A stretch of DNA of 64,000 nt, from NCBI RefSeq assembly GCF_010998615.1, contig NZ_JAAEAH010000037.1, forward strand, positions 21,693 through 85,692. The letters run 5' to 3'. This document shows, in pieces, positions 56,885 through 64,000 of this stretch. The stretch is from Myxococcus sp. CA023 (GTDB lineage Bacteria > Myxococcota > Myxococcia > Myxococcales > Myxococcaceae). The position numbers and the translations under genes were made by a program. The stretch's first letter is position 1; each line of letters opens with the position of its first letter. The notes under the pieces were generated by a model, which was given only the letters and a program-made list of their open reading frames with translations, ran no database searches and had not been told where the DNA came from.

Positions 56885-59341
56885 TTGAGGCACCCCGTTC
56901 TGTCGCGCAAGTCACTGCTCCCGCTGCTGGCGGTCGCCATGTGGTCCCTCGTGCCCGGCTCCGTGCTGGCGCAAGAGGATGAGGGCGCCGCCGCGTCTTC
57001 AGCCGTGCCCGAGGTGTCCGCTCCCGCTGCTCCTGCCGACGCGGCCTCCGAGCCCGCGCTCCCCGACGATGCCCCGGTGTCTCCGGAGGACGCCCGCCGG
57101 GTGGTGGAGGTCCGCGTCGAAGGCAACCGGCGCGTCGAGGCCGAAGCCATCCGCCGCGCCCTCCGCACCCGTGTGGGCGACGAACTGAGCCCCACGCGCA
57201 CCGCCCAGGACCTCCGGGCGGTGTGGGCGCTGGGCTACTTCCAGGACGTGGAGCTGCTCGTCCAGCGGCTGGCCCGCGGCGTGGCCTACGTGGTGCGCGT
57301 GGAGGAGCGCCCCACCGTCCGGCTCGTCCAGCTCGTAGGCAACGAGGAGCTGAACAAGGACGACCTGAAGGAGGAGATTGACGTCAAGCCCTCCACCATC
57401 CTGGACATGGAGCTGGTGCGCTCCAGCGTGCAGAAGATCCAGGCGAAGTACGTGGAGAAGGGCTACTTCCTCGCCGAGGTCAGCCACCAGCTCAAGCCCG
57501 TCGAGGGCGGCGCCAACGTGGATGTGGTGTTCAACATCAACGAGCGCGCCAAGGTGATGGTGAAGCAGATCACCATCCTCGGGGCGGAGAAGCTGTCCGC
57601 CGCGGAGCTGAAGGAGACGATGATCACCCGCGAGGGCGGGTTCCTCTCCTTCTTCACCGGTGAGGGCACCTACCGCGAGGAGGCCTTCCAGCGCGACCTG
57701 GCTGTCATCCAGATTGCCTACTACGACAAGGGCTTCATCAACGTCCGGGTGGACAAGCCCACCGTCCAGCTCTCCGCGGACAAGCGCTTCATCTTCATCA
57801 CCCTCCGCGTGACGGAGGGCGAGCCGTACGACATCGGGAAGATCGACTTCTCCGGTGACCTGCTCGACGACGTCACCAAGGAGCAGATGGCGTCGAAGAT
57901 GAAGTCCGCCACCGGCGAGCGCTTCAACCGCTCGCAGCTGTCGCAGGACATCCTCTCCGTCTCGGACGTCTACTACGACCGCGGCTACGCCTACGCGAAC
58001 ATCAACCCCATCACCAGCGTCAACGCGGACAACCGCACGGTGGACCTGACCTTCGACGTGCAGAAGGGGCCCCAGGTCACCATCGAGCGCATCGACGTGG
58101 TGGGCAACAGCAAGACGCGTGACAAGGTCATCCGCCGCGAGATGCGCGTCTACGAAGGCGAGCTCTACAGTGGCACCGGCGTGCGCCGCAGCCGCGAGCG
58201 CGTCACCGCGCTGGGCTTCTTCGAGACGGTGGAAATCACTCAGCGCCCCGGCTCGGCGGACGACACCATCGTCCTCCAGGTGGAGGTGAAGGAGAAGGCC
58301 ACCGGTACGTTCCAGGTCGGCCTGGGCTTCTCCAACGTGGAGAACTTCATCTTCACGGCGCAGATCGCCCAGAACAACTTCCTGGGCTGGGGCCAGAGCG
58401 TCTCCGCGTCCGCGCAGATCTCTGGTCTGCGCTCCCTGGTGCAGCTGTCCTTCTACGACCCGTACTTCCTGGACACGCGCTACCTGCTGTCGGCGGAGTT
58501 CTTCCGCATCCAGGCGGACTACGAAGGCTTCATCCGCAATTCGACCGGTGGCACGGTGTCCATCGGCTACCAGTTCATCGACGACCTGCTGGGCACCATT
58601 GGTTACTCGCGTGAGTGGGTCAACGTGGAGGCCGGGCAGAACGTGGGCGCGGTGCTGCTGGCCAACCAGTTCCTGTCCGGAACGACCAGCGCGGCCCGCC
58701 TGTCGCTGTCGTTCGATCGGCGCGACAACCGCCTGTTCCCGTCGCGCGGCTTCATCCACTACGGCTCAGTGGAGCTCGCCCCGGACTTCCTGGGCGGTAC
58801 GTTCCTCTACAACCGGTACACGGCCTACTCGCGGTTGTACTTCCCCATGCCGCTGGGCTTCGTCTTCAAGACGAACGCCACCATTGGCTACATCCAGCAA
58901 CTGGACCAGAACAAGCCGCTGCCCATCTCCGAGCTCTACTACGTGGGCGGCATCAACAGCGTCCGCGGGTACTTCTTGCGCAGCATCAGCCCGTCCGTGA
59001 AGGTTCCCCGCTCCGGCAGTCCGGACGCGACCGTCACCGATTTCCGGGTGGGCGGTAACAAGCAGCTCATCTTCAACTTCGAGCTGGAGTTCCCCATCTT
59101 CGAGAAGGCTGGCCTGCGCGGCGTCGTCTTCTACGACGCGGGTAACGCCTTCGCGGCGAATGAGCGCTTCTTCGAGGACCGGCAGGACCGGCTGCCGCTC
59201 GGTCTCTTCCATGCCGCCGGCTTCGGATTCCGCTGGTTCTCGCCCATTGGCCCCCTGCGCTTCGAGTGGGGCATCCCGCTCACCAAGCGGCCGGAGGACG
59301 AGAACATTCTGTTCGAGTTCACTATCGGCAACTTCTTCTGA
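56885..59341 (+). CDS. bamA: Outer-membrane protein assembly factor BamA
   Basis: About 818 residues: signal peptide, five POTRA domains (about 80-420; e.g. EVRVEGNRRVEAEAI, GSADDTIVLQVEVKEKATGT near the end of POTRA5) and a 16-strand barrel with LLSAEFFRIQADYEGF, SVRGYFLRSISPSV (VRGF/Y-type lid loop) and final FEFTIGNFF. It inserts outer-membrane proteins. The start is uncertain: TTG at 56885 gives a clean signal peptide (SRKSLLPLLAVAMWSLVPG); a TTG at 56855 is possible. Neither has a strong ribosome site. Confidence 0.93.
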   Translation: MRHPVLSRKSLLPLLAVAMWSLVPGSVLAQEDEGAAASSAVPEVSAPAAPADAASEPALPDDAPVSPEDARRVVEVRVEGNRRVEAEAIRRALRTRVGDELSPTRTAQDLRAVWALGYFQDVELLVQRLARGVAYVVRVEERPTVRLVQLVGNEELNKDDLKEEIDVKPSTILDMELVRSSVQKIQAKYVEKGYFLAEVSHQLKPVEGGANVDVVFNINERAKVMVKQITILGAEKLSAAELKETMITREGGFLSFFTGEGTYREEAFQRDLAVIQIAYYDKGFINVRVDKPTVQLSADKRFIFITLRVTEGEPYDIGKIDFSGDLLDDVTKEQMASKMKSATGERFNRSQLSQDILSVSDVYYDRGYAYANINPITSVNADNRTVDLTFDVQKGPQVTIERIDVVGNSKTRDKVIRREMRVYEGELYSGTGVRRSRERVTALGFFETVEITQRPGSADDTIVLQVEVKEKATGTFQVGLGFSNVENFIFTAQIAQNNFLGWGQSVSASAQISGLRSLVQLSFYDPYFLDTRYLLSAEFFRIQADYEGFIRNSTGGTVSIGYQFIDDLLGTIGYSREWVNVEAGQNVGAVLLANQFLSGTTSAARLSLSFDRRDNRLFPSRGFIHYGSVELAPDFLGGTFLYNRYTAYSRLYFPMPLGFVFKTNATIGYIQQLDQNKPLPISELYYVGGINSVRGYFLRSISPSVKVPRSGSPDATVTDFRVGGNKQLIFNFELEFPIFEKAGLRGVVFYDAGNAFAANERFFEDRQDRLPLGLFHAAGFGFRWFSPIGPLRFEWGIPLTKRPEDENILFEFTIGNFF

Positions 59342-59366
59342 TAAGCCCTTGGCCCGTCGTCCGGCG

Positions 59367-59384
59367 TCCGCCCCCACGGGCGGA
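59367..59384 (+). terminator. Hairpin between bamA and skp
   Basis: TCCGCCC (59367-59373) pairs with GGGCGGA (59378-59384) around CCAC, 25 bases past the bamA stop. No T-run; may attenuate rather than stop transcription. Confidence 0.35.
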
Positions 59385-59448
59385 GGGAATTGAAGATGCC
59401 CGATAGGCGTACGTCGGAGCTTGTACCCTTCTTGAGGAGTTGCTGAAC

Positions 59449-60003
59449 ATGTCGCTTCGCACCACCATCGCGGCCACGGCCGCCGCTCTGTCGCTCGCCC
59501 TCCCGGTGGCCGCCTCGGCCGCCGAGCTGAAGGTCGCCTACGTGGACCTCCAGAAAGTCATGCTGGAGGTGGATGACGGAAAGGCCGCCAAGTCCCGTCT
59601 CCAGAAGTGGCTCGACGACCGTCAGAAGGAAATCGACAAGGAGCAGAACGCGCTCCGCGCCGAGAAGGAGACGCTCGACAAGCAGGCCAGCGCCATGAGC
59701 GCGGAGATCAAGGCCCAGAAGGAAGCCGAGCTCCAGCGCAAGGTGATGCTGCTCGCCCAGAAGTGGGAGAAGAGCCGCGCCGAGGCCGCCAACAAGGAGC
59801 AGCAGGAGATGAAGCCGATCATCGACAAGATCGACTCCATCATCAACACCATCGCCGAGCGCGATGACCTGGGCTTCGTCCTCGAGCGCCGCGACTCCGG
59901 CATCGTCTACGCCCGCTCGCAGCACGACATCTCCAACGAAGTCATCCGGGCGTACAACAGCTCGAAGAAGACGGCGGCGAAGGACGCCCCGACGAAGAAG
60001 TAG
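59449..60003 (+). CDS. skp: Periplasmic chaperone Skp/OmpH
   Basis: A 184-residue protein: signal peptide ending ASAAELKV, then LKVAYVDLQKVMLEVDDG (OmpH opening) and a long Lys/Glu/Ala-rich coiled coil (about 60-150). Skp trimers hold unfolded outer-membrane proteins for BamA, whose gene precedes it. The ATG at 59449 has GAGGAG nine bases upstream; an in-frame TTG lies at 59440. Confidence 0.92.
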   Translation: MSLRTTIAATAAALSLALPVAASAAELKVAYVDLQKVMLEVDDGKAAKSRLQKWLDDRQKEIDKEQNALRAEKETLDKQASAMSAEIKAQKEAELQRKVMLLAQKWEKSRAEAANKEQQEMKPIIDKIDSIINTIAERDDLGFVLERRDSGIVYARSQHDISNEVIRAYNSSKKTAAKDAPTKK

Positions 60004-60034
60004 CCGTCACTCCCAACTCGTGCAGACCGCTCCC

Positions 60035-61084
60035 ATGCCCCGCCAGCTCGGGGAGCTTGCCGCCCACGTGGGTGGAGAGCTCCTCGGTGATCCCTCACAG
60101 CTCATTCACGGACTCAACGGGCTTGAAGAAGCCGGCCCGGGAGACGTGTCTTTCTACGGAAACCCGCGCTACCGGCGCCAGTTCGAGGCCACTCGTGCCT
60201 CGGCGGTACTGGTGGGCGCCGACGTGCCCCCCCGCGAGGGCGTGGCGCTGGTCCGGGTGGCCAACCCACATCTGGCGTACGCGAAGCTGCTGCGCCTGTT
60301 CCACGCGCCAGAGCGTCCCGCCGCGGGCGTGAGGCCCGGCGCCTGGGTCCATCCCGAGGCCACCGTCCATCCGGAGGCCGTGCTGCTGCCCGGCGCGTCG
60401 GTGGACCGGGGTGGACGGGTGGGCGCGCGCACGGTGCTGTACCCGGGCGCCTACGTGGGCGAACAGGCCGAGGTGGGGGAGGACTGCGTCCTGTACCCCA
60501 ACGTCACGGTGCGCGAGCGCTGCATCGTGGGCGCGCGCGTCATCCTCCACGCCTCCAGCGTGGTGGGCGCGGACGGCTTCGGCTTCGCCTTCAACCCGGA
60601 AGGCGAGGCGGGGCCGGAGCACTTCAAGATTCCCCAGGTCGGCATCGTCCGCATCGAGGACGACGTCGAGGTAGGGGCGTGCACCTGCATCGACCGCGCG
60701 ACGGTGGGCGAGACAGTGGTGGGGCGCGGCGCGAAGCTCGACAACCTGGTGCAGATTGCCCACAACGTGCGAGTGGGCCCGCTGTCCCTCATCTGCGCTC
60801 AGGCCGGTGTGTCCGGCTCGGCGGAGATTGGGACGGGCGTGGTGCTCGCGGGGCAGGTCGGCGTGGTGGGGCACATCCGCGTCGGTGACCTGGCCAAGGT
60901 GGGCGCGCAGTCCGGCGTCGCGCACGACGTGCCAGACGGCCAGGTGGTGAGCGGTAGCCCCGCCGTTCCCCACCGAGAGTGGCTGCGGGCCAGCGCCGCG
61001 GCGGGCCAGATGGCGGACCTTCTCAAGGAAGTGCGCGCCCTGCGGCGCCGGGTGGAGACGCTGGAGAAGGAAAAGGGGCCGTGA
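60035..61084 (+). CDS. lpxD: UDP-3-O-acylglucosamine N-acyltransferase LpxD
   Basis: A 349-residue left-handed beta-helix acyltransferase: N-terminal uridine-binding domain (GPGDVSFYGNPRYRRQFEAT), many hexapeptide repeats, and the catalytic His in VQIAHNVRVG. It adds the second acyl chain in lipid A synthesis. The ATG at 60035 is likely; a GTG at 60020 is in frame. Ends with coiled-coil VRALRRRVETLEKE; TGATG overlap with fabZ. Confidence 0.94.
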   Translation: MPRQLGELAAHVGGELLGDPSQLIHGLNGLEEAGPGDVSFYGNPRYRRQFEATRASAVLVGADVPPREGVALVRVANPHLAYAKLLRLFHAPERPAAGVRPGAWVHPEATVHPEAVLLPGASVDRGGRVGARTVLYPGAYVGEQAEVGEDCVLYPNVTVRERCIVGARVILHASSVVGADGFGFAFNPEGEAGPEHFKIPQVGIVRIEDDVEVGACTCIDRATVGETVVGRGAKLDNLVQIAHNVRVGPLSLICAQAGVSGSAEIGTGVVLAGQVGVVGHIRVGDLAKVGAQSGVAHDVPDGQVVSGSPAVPHREWLRASAAAGQMADLLKEVRALRRRVETLEKEKGP

Positions 61085-61545
61085 TGGACATCGGAGAGAT
61101 TCTCAATCTGCTGCCGCATCGGTACCCGTTCCTGCTGGTGGACCGGGTGGTGGAGATCGTCCCGGGCCAGAAGCTGACGGCCTACAAGAACGTCACCATC
61201 AACGAGCCTTTCTTCAACGGGCACTTCCCCGGTCACCCGGTGATGCCGGGTGTGCTCATCCTGGAGGCGCTGGCGCAGGCGACGGCCATCCTCGCCTACA
61301 AGAGCGAGAACATGGACCCGTCGCGCAAGCTCACGTACCTGATGGGCGTGGACGGCGCGCGCTTCCGCAAACCGGTGTTGCCGGGGGATCGCCTCCAGTT
61401 GGAGATCGAGGTGGTGCGTCACAAGGGCGCTGTCTGGAAGACGAAGGGCCTGGCAACAGTCGACGGCGCGCGTGTCGCCGAAGGCGAGTTCCTGGCAACC
61501 GTCGTGGACAAGGACGCCAACGCGGCTGAGAGCGCGGCATCCTGA
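61084..61545 (+). CDS. fabZ: 3-hydroxyacyl-ACP dehydratase FabZ
   Basis: A 153-residue hot-dog-fold dehydratase with LLPHRYPFLLVDRV, catalytic His in FNGHFPGHPVMPGV and Glu in LILEALAQ. It uses hydroxyacyl-ACP, the same substrate pool as LpxA and LpxD on either side, the standard lpxD-fabZ-lpxA order. Confidence 0.97.
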   Translation: MDIGEILNLLPHRYPFLLVDRVVEIVPGQKLTAYKNVTINEPFFNGHFPGHPVMPGVLILEALAQATAILAYKSENMDPSRKLTYLMGVDGARFRKPVLPGDRLQLEIEVVRHKGAVWKTKGLATVDGARVAEGEFLATVVDKDANAAESAAS

Positions 61546-61574
61546 TTCGCGCCCCGCGAGCACGAGGAGACTTC

Positions 61575-62351
61575 ATGGCTCAGGTTCATCCCACCGCGGT
61601 GGTTCATCCCGACGCCCGCCTTCACGAAACCGTCGAGGTCGGCCCCTATTCCATCATCGGTCCCCAGGTGACGATCGGTGCAGGCTCCCGCGTGGGGCCG
61701 CACGTCGTCATCGAAGGCCGCACGACGCTGGGCGAGCGCAATCGCATCTTCCAGTTCGCCTCCGTTGGCGCCGACCCGCAAGACCTCAAGTACGCGGGCG
61801 AGGACACGGAGCTGGTGCTCGGCGACGACAACCAGATTCGCGAGTTCGTGTCGCTGCACAAGGGTACCGCCGGTGGTGGCGGCGCTACCCGCGTTGGCAG
61901 TGGCAACCTCTTCATGGCCAACTGTCACGTCGCGCATGACTGCGTGGTGGGCAATGGCTGTCGCATCGGCAATGGCTCTGCGCTCGCGGGCCACGTGACG
62001 ATGGAGGACCACGTCATCATCAGCGGCCTTGCGGCGGTGCATCAGTTCACCCGCCTGGGCAAGCACGCCTTCATCTCCGGCGGCGCCATGGTGACCATGG
62101 ACATCCCGCCGTACGCCACCGCCCAGGGAGACCGGGCGGAGCTGGTGGGCCTCAATACGGTGGGCCTGGAGCGCAGCGGCTTCTCCAAGGAGCAAATCGA
62201 GCGGGTGAAGGAAGCGCACCGCATCCTGTTCCGCTCGAAGCTGACGCTCCAGGAGGCCATGGTGAGGCTGCGCGCGGAGCTGGCGGGCCACTCCGAGGTG
62301 GACCACCTCATCCAGTTCATCCAGCAGAGCAAGCGTGGCCTCACGCGCTGA
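61575..62351 (+). CDS. lpxA: UDP-N-acetylglucosamine acyltransferase LpxA
   Basis: A 258-residue hexapeptide-repeat enzyme starting VHPTAVVHPDARLHETVEVGP, with ANCHVAHDCVVGN holding the catalytic His, and a helical C-terminus. First committed step of lipid A synthesis, using hydroxyacyl-ACP. ATG 14 bases after AGGAG. Confidence 0.97.
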   Translation: MAQVHPTAVVHPDARLHETVEVGPYSIIGPQVTIGAGSRVGPHVVIEGRTTLGERNRIFQFASVGADPQDLKYAGEDTELVLGDDNQIREFVSLHKGTAGGGGATRVGSGNLFMANCHVAHDCVVGNGCRIGNGSALAGHVTMEDHVIISGLAAVHQFTRLGKHAFISGGAMVTMDIPPYATAQGDRAELVGLNTVGLERSGFSKEQIERVKEAHRILFRSKLTLQEAMVRLRAELAGHSEVDHLIQFIQQSKRGLTR

Positions 62352-62379
62352 CGCCGTGAGCGACGGAGGAGAATCGGCG

Positions 62380-63186
62380 GTGGATCGGATTGGCCTCATC
62401 GCGGGCAACGGCCGGCTGCCTTTTCTCTTCGCGCGTGCGGCGCGGAAGAAGGGCCTGGAAGTCGTGGCCGTGGCGCACCATGGAGAGACGGACCCGGCGT
62501 TGGCGTCGGAGGTGGACCGGCTGACGTGGGTGCGCGTCGGTCAGGTGGACCGCATCCAGAAGGCCCTCCGGGAAGCGGGCGTGAAGCAGGCGGCCATGGC
62601 GGGCGGTATCGGCCGCGTGCGGGCGCTGGCGGAAGCCCGGCCGGACCTGGGCGCGGTGCGCATCATCTCCCGGCTGCGAAGCTTCCGGGATGATGCGCTG
62701 CTGCGCGCGGTGGCCTCGGACTTCGAGTCGCGCGGCGTCACCATCATCGCCCCCACGGACTTCCTGGGGGAGGTGTTGTGCCCGGAGGGCCACCTCGCAG
62801 GGCCTCGGCTGCACCCGGCGCAGGAGAAGGACGTGGCCCTGGGCCGCGAGGTCGCCATACTCCTGGGCCAGGCGGACGTGGGGCAGACGGTGGTGGTGCA
62901 CAACGGCCACGTCCTGGCACTGGAGGCGGTCGAGGGCACGGACGAGGCCATTCTCCGGGGCGGCAGGCTGGGTGGCAATTCAGGCGCCGTGGTGGTGAAG
63001 CGCTGCAAGCCGCAGCAGGACCTCCGCTTCGACCTGCCGGCCGTGGGGCCTCACACGCTGGAAGTCATGCAGGAGGTCGGCGCGCGCGTGCTGGCGCTCG
63101 AGGTGGGGCGCACGGTGATACTGGACGCCCCGGCCCTCTTCGCGGGCGCCGAGTCCAGGGGCATCACCATCGTCGGCGTGCCCTGA
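62380..63186 (+). CDS. lpxI: UDP-2,3-diacylglucosamine diphosphatase LpxI
   Basis: A 268-residue DUF1009/LpxI protein: DRIGLIAGNGRLPFLFARAA near the N-terminus, EAVEGTDEAILR, VVVKRCKPQQDLRFDLPAVG with family signature and GRTVILDAPALFAGAE near the end. It makes lipid X from UDP-diacylglucosamine, replacing LpxH. The GTG at 62380 is backed by GGAGGAG (62365-62371); other in-frame GTGs lie at 62335 and 62356. Confidence 0.94.
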   Translation: MDRIGLIAGNGRLPFLFARAARKKGLEVVAVAHHGETDPALASEVDRLTWVRVGQVDRIQKALREAGVKQAAMAGGIGRVRALAEARPDLGAVRIISRLRSFRDDALLRAVASDFESRGVTIIAPTDFLGEVLCPEGHLAGPRLHPAQEKDVALGREVAILLGQADVGQTVVVHNGHVLALEAVEGTDEAILRGGRLGGNSGAVVVKRCKPQQDLRFDLPAVGPHTLEVMQEVGARVLALEVGRTVILDAPALFAGAESRGITIVGVP

Positions 63187-63442
63187 GCCCCGGCGACGGG
63201 TGACGGATCGGCCCCGGTACGAGGCCTACCCGTTCAGGTGTGGGACGGCCTGCGACCAGCATGGCCTCGTTCCCCTGTCCGGGCTCCCCTGGGACGGGGG
63301 GCGATTGAATACCGTTTCACCTCCAACGTCCCCCACGGGGAGCGTTTCCCTGCACGCCACCTCGTCCTACCCTCGCGGAGCAGTCCATCCACACGTGCCG
63401 CGGTTGGTCGCGGCCCGTGACACCAGAGGCCTACACCGCGCC

Positions 63443-63890
63443 ATGAACGCCCGCCTGCTGCTCCTCACCTTTGTCCTGTCTTCGCCGATGCCGGTGCTCG
63501 CGGACGCCGTACGAGTCTCCCTGGAGGGGCGCGCCGTGCTGGGGGAGAAGCTCCCGGCGCTGCTGGTCCACATCGAGGCGCCTATCGCAGGCTTCGAGGT
63601 GAAGCTGAAGCGCAGCGACGGCCAGGACGTGGAGGTGAAGGGCGGTGGGAATCCGGGCCTCACGCGCCGTATCGAGCTGAATCAGCCGGAAGGCCGCTTC
63701 CACTACGAGGGAGCGCTCACGGTGCGCTTCCCGGATGCGGAATCCGGCGTGATGCCGTTGTCTTTCGACACGGAGCTCTACGGCACGCTGAAGCTGGACG
63801 TTCGCAAGGAGGACGTGGACGTGGCTGCGCGCCGGCTGCGCTTCGTCCTGTCCCGGCCCGCGAAGCGCGCGGAGCTGACGGTGTTGATGG
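63443..63890 (+). CDS. Exported protein of unknown function (3' truncated by adapter)
   Basis: About 149 genomic codons. Signal peptide LLLLTFVLSSPMPVLADA, then beta-rich sequence (VRVSLEGRAVLGEKLPALLV, FEVKLKRSDGQDVEVKGGG). Family not certain; it may be the N-terminal part of an OmpA-like protein. The natural reading frame stops being real at about 63890 because adapter sequence follows; the apparent stop at 63937 is artificial. Confidence 0.7.
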
Positions 63891-64000
63891 CTGTCTCTGA
63901 TACACATCTGACGCTGCCGACGATCTTACGCGTTTAGTGATACGTCGTCGTGTTAGCATTAATTAGAAAGTATACATATAACTAGAGAGCATATGATAAA
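63891..64000 (+). other. Illumina Nextera adapter read-through, not genomic
   Basis: 63891-63909 equals the 19-base Tn5 mosaic end CTGTCTCTTATACACATCT with one change (T to G at 63899). 63910-63923 is GACGCTGCCGACGA, the read-1 Nextera adapter end. 63924-63931 TCTTACGC is an 8-base index (reverse complement GCGTAAGA, as I recall index S517). 63932-63960 agrees at about 18 of 29 positions with the reverse P5 sequence and ends CATT like it. The rest is AT-rich noise. Library artefact at a contig end. Confidence 0.95.

Noticed and set aside
63200..63442. Extension of the last gene upstream to 63200
   Set aside because: The sequence encodes no signal features and the ATG at 63443 starts a clear signal peptide.
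63891..64000. AT-rich end as an attachment site, mobile element border or foreign DNA
   Set aside because: It matches sequencing adapter, index and P5 in the correct order.

Overview
The window is a high-GC (about 70 percent), densely coded stretch of a delta-proteobacterial (Myxococcota) chromosome, most likely Myxococcus or a close relative. This rests on base composition, frequent GTG/TTG starts, ATGA/GTGA start-stop overlaps, a DUF4388 protein, an MCP-less chemosensory operon next to lipid and riboflavin genes, and the predicted proteins as recognised from family knowledge. No database search was run. I saw no rRNA, tRNA, CRISPR array, insertion sequence or prophage.

Layout. (1) 1-1 kb: 3' part of a TauE/SafE permease and a DUF1634 partner. 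(2) 1-6 kb, minus strand: one six-gene unit of a TPR protein, a lipoprotein, PhoB, PhoR, a metallophosphoesterase and a SixA-like phosphatase. (3) 6.1-12.1 kb: yceD(DUF177), rpmF (inverted), plsX-fabD-fabG-acpP-fabF, for fatty-acid and phospholipid synthesis, without fabH. (4) 12.1-17.8 kb: rpiB, glyA, nrdR, ribD-ribE-ribH, nusB and an orphan leucyl-aminopeptidase N-terminal domain. (5) 17.8-29.1 kb: a chemosensory operon (CheY, CheA, two CheW, a small membrane protein, a HEAT-repeat protein, CheR, CheB, CheY) with no receptor gene, running into an ABC exporter pair. (6) 29.2-34.6 kb: a beta-hydroxyacid dehydrogenase, then a convergent SusC/SusD outer-membrane uptake pair. (7) 34.9-40.3 kb: leuS, a small zinc-finger membrane protein, lptE, rpsT (minus, TTG start) and a MazG-VOC fusion (minus). 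(8) 40.4-49.8 kb: a TPR/zinc-finger membrane protein, a DUF4388 fusion protein, phoH, a PgpH-type HD hydrolase, a cupin-YbeY fusion and an Lnb/DUF4105 membrane protein. (9) 49.8-53.7 kb: prfB with its programmed frameshift, an ECF sigma/anti-sigma pair, and lysS. (10) 53.7-63.2 kb: an envelope-biogenesis cluster: a long LolC/E permease, lolD, bamA, skp, lpxD, fabZ, lpxA, lpxI. (11) 63.4-63.9 kb: the start of an exported protein that is cut off.

The last ~110 bases (63891-64000) are not genomic. They match, in order, the Tn5 mosaic end, the Nextera read-1 adapter, an 8-base index and a degraded P5 sequence, so the window ends at an Illumina contig edge and the final gene's 3' end is artificial.

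The most unusual biology: a cupin fused to the rRNA endonuclease YbeY inside the phoH-pgpH-ybeY cluster, MazG fused to a glyoxalase-like domain, the inverted rpmF, a SusCD pair outside Bacteroidota, a LolC/E permease with about 290 extra membrane residues, and the receptor-less Che operon carrying a HEAT-repeat protein.
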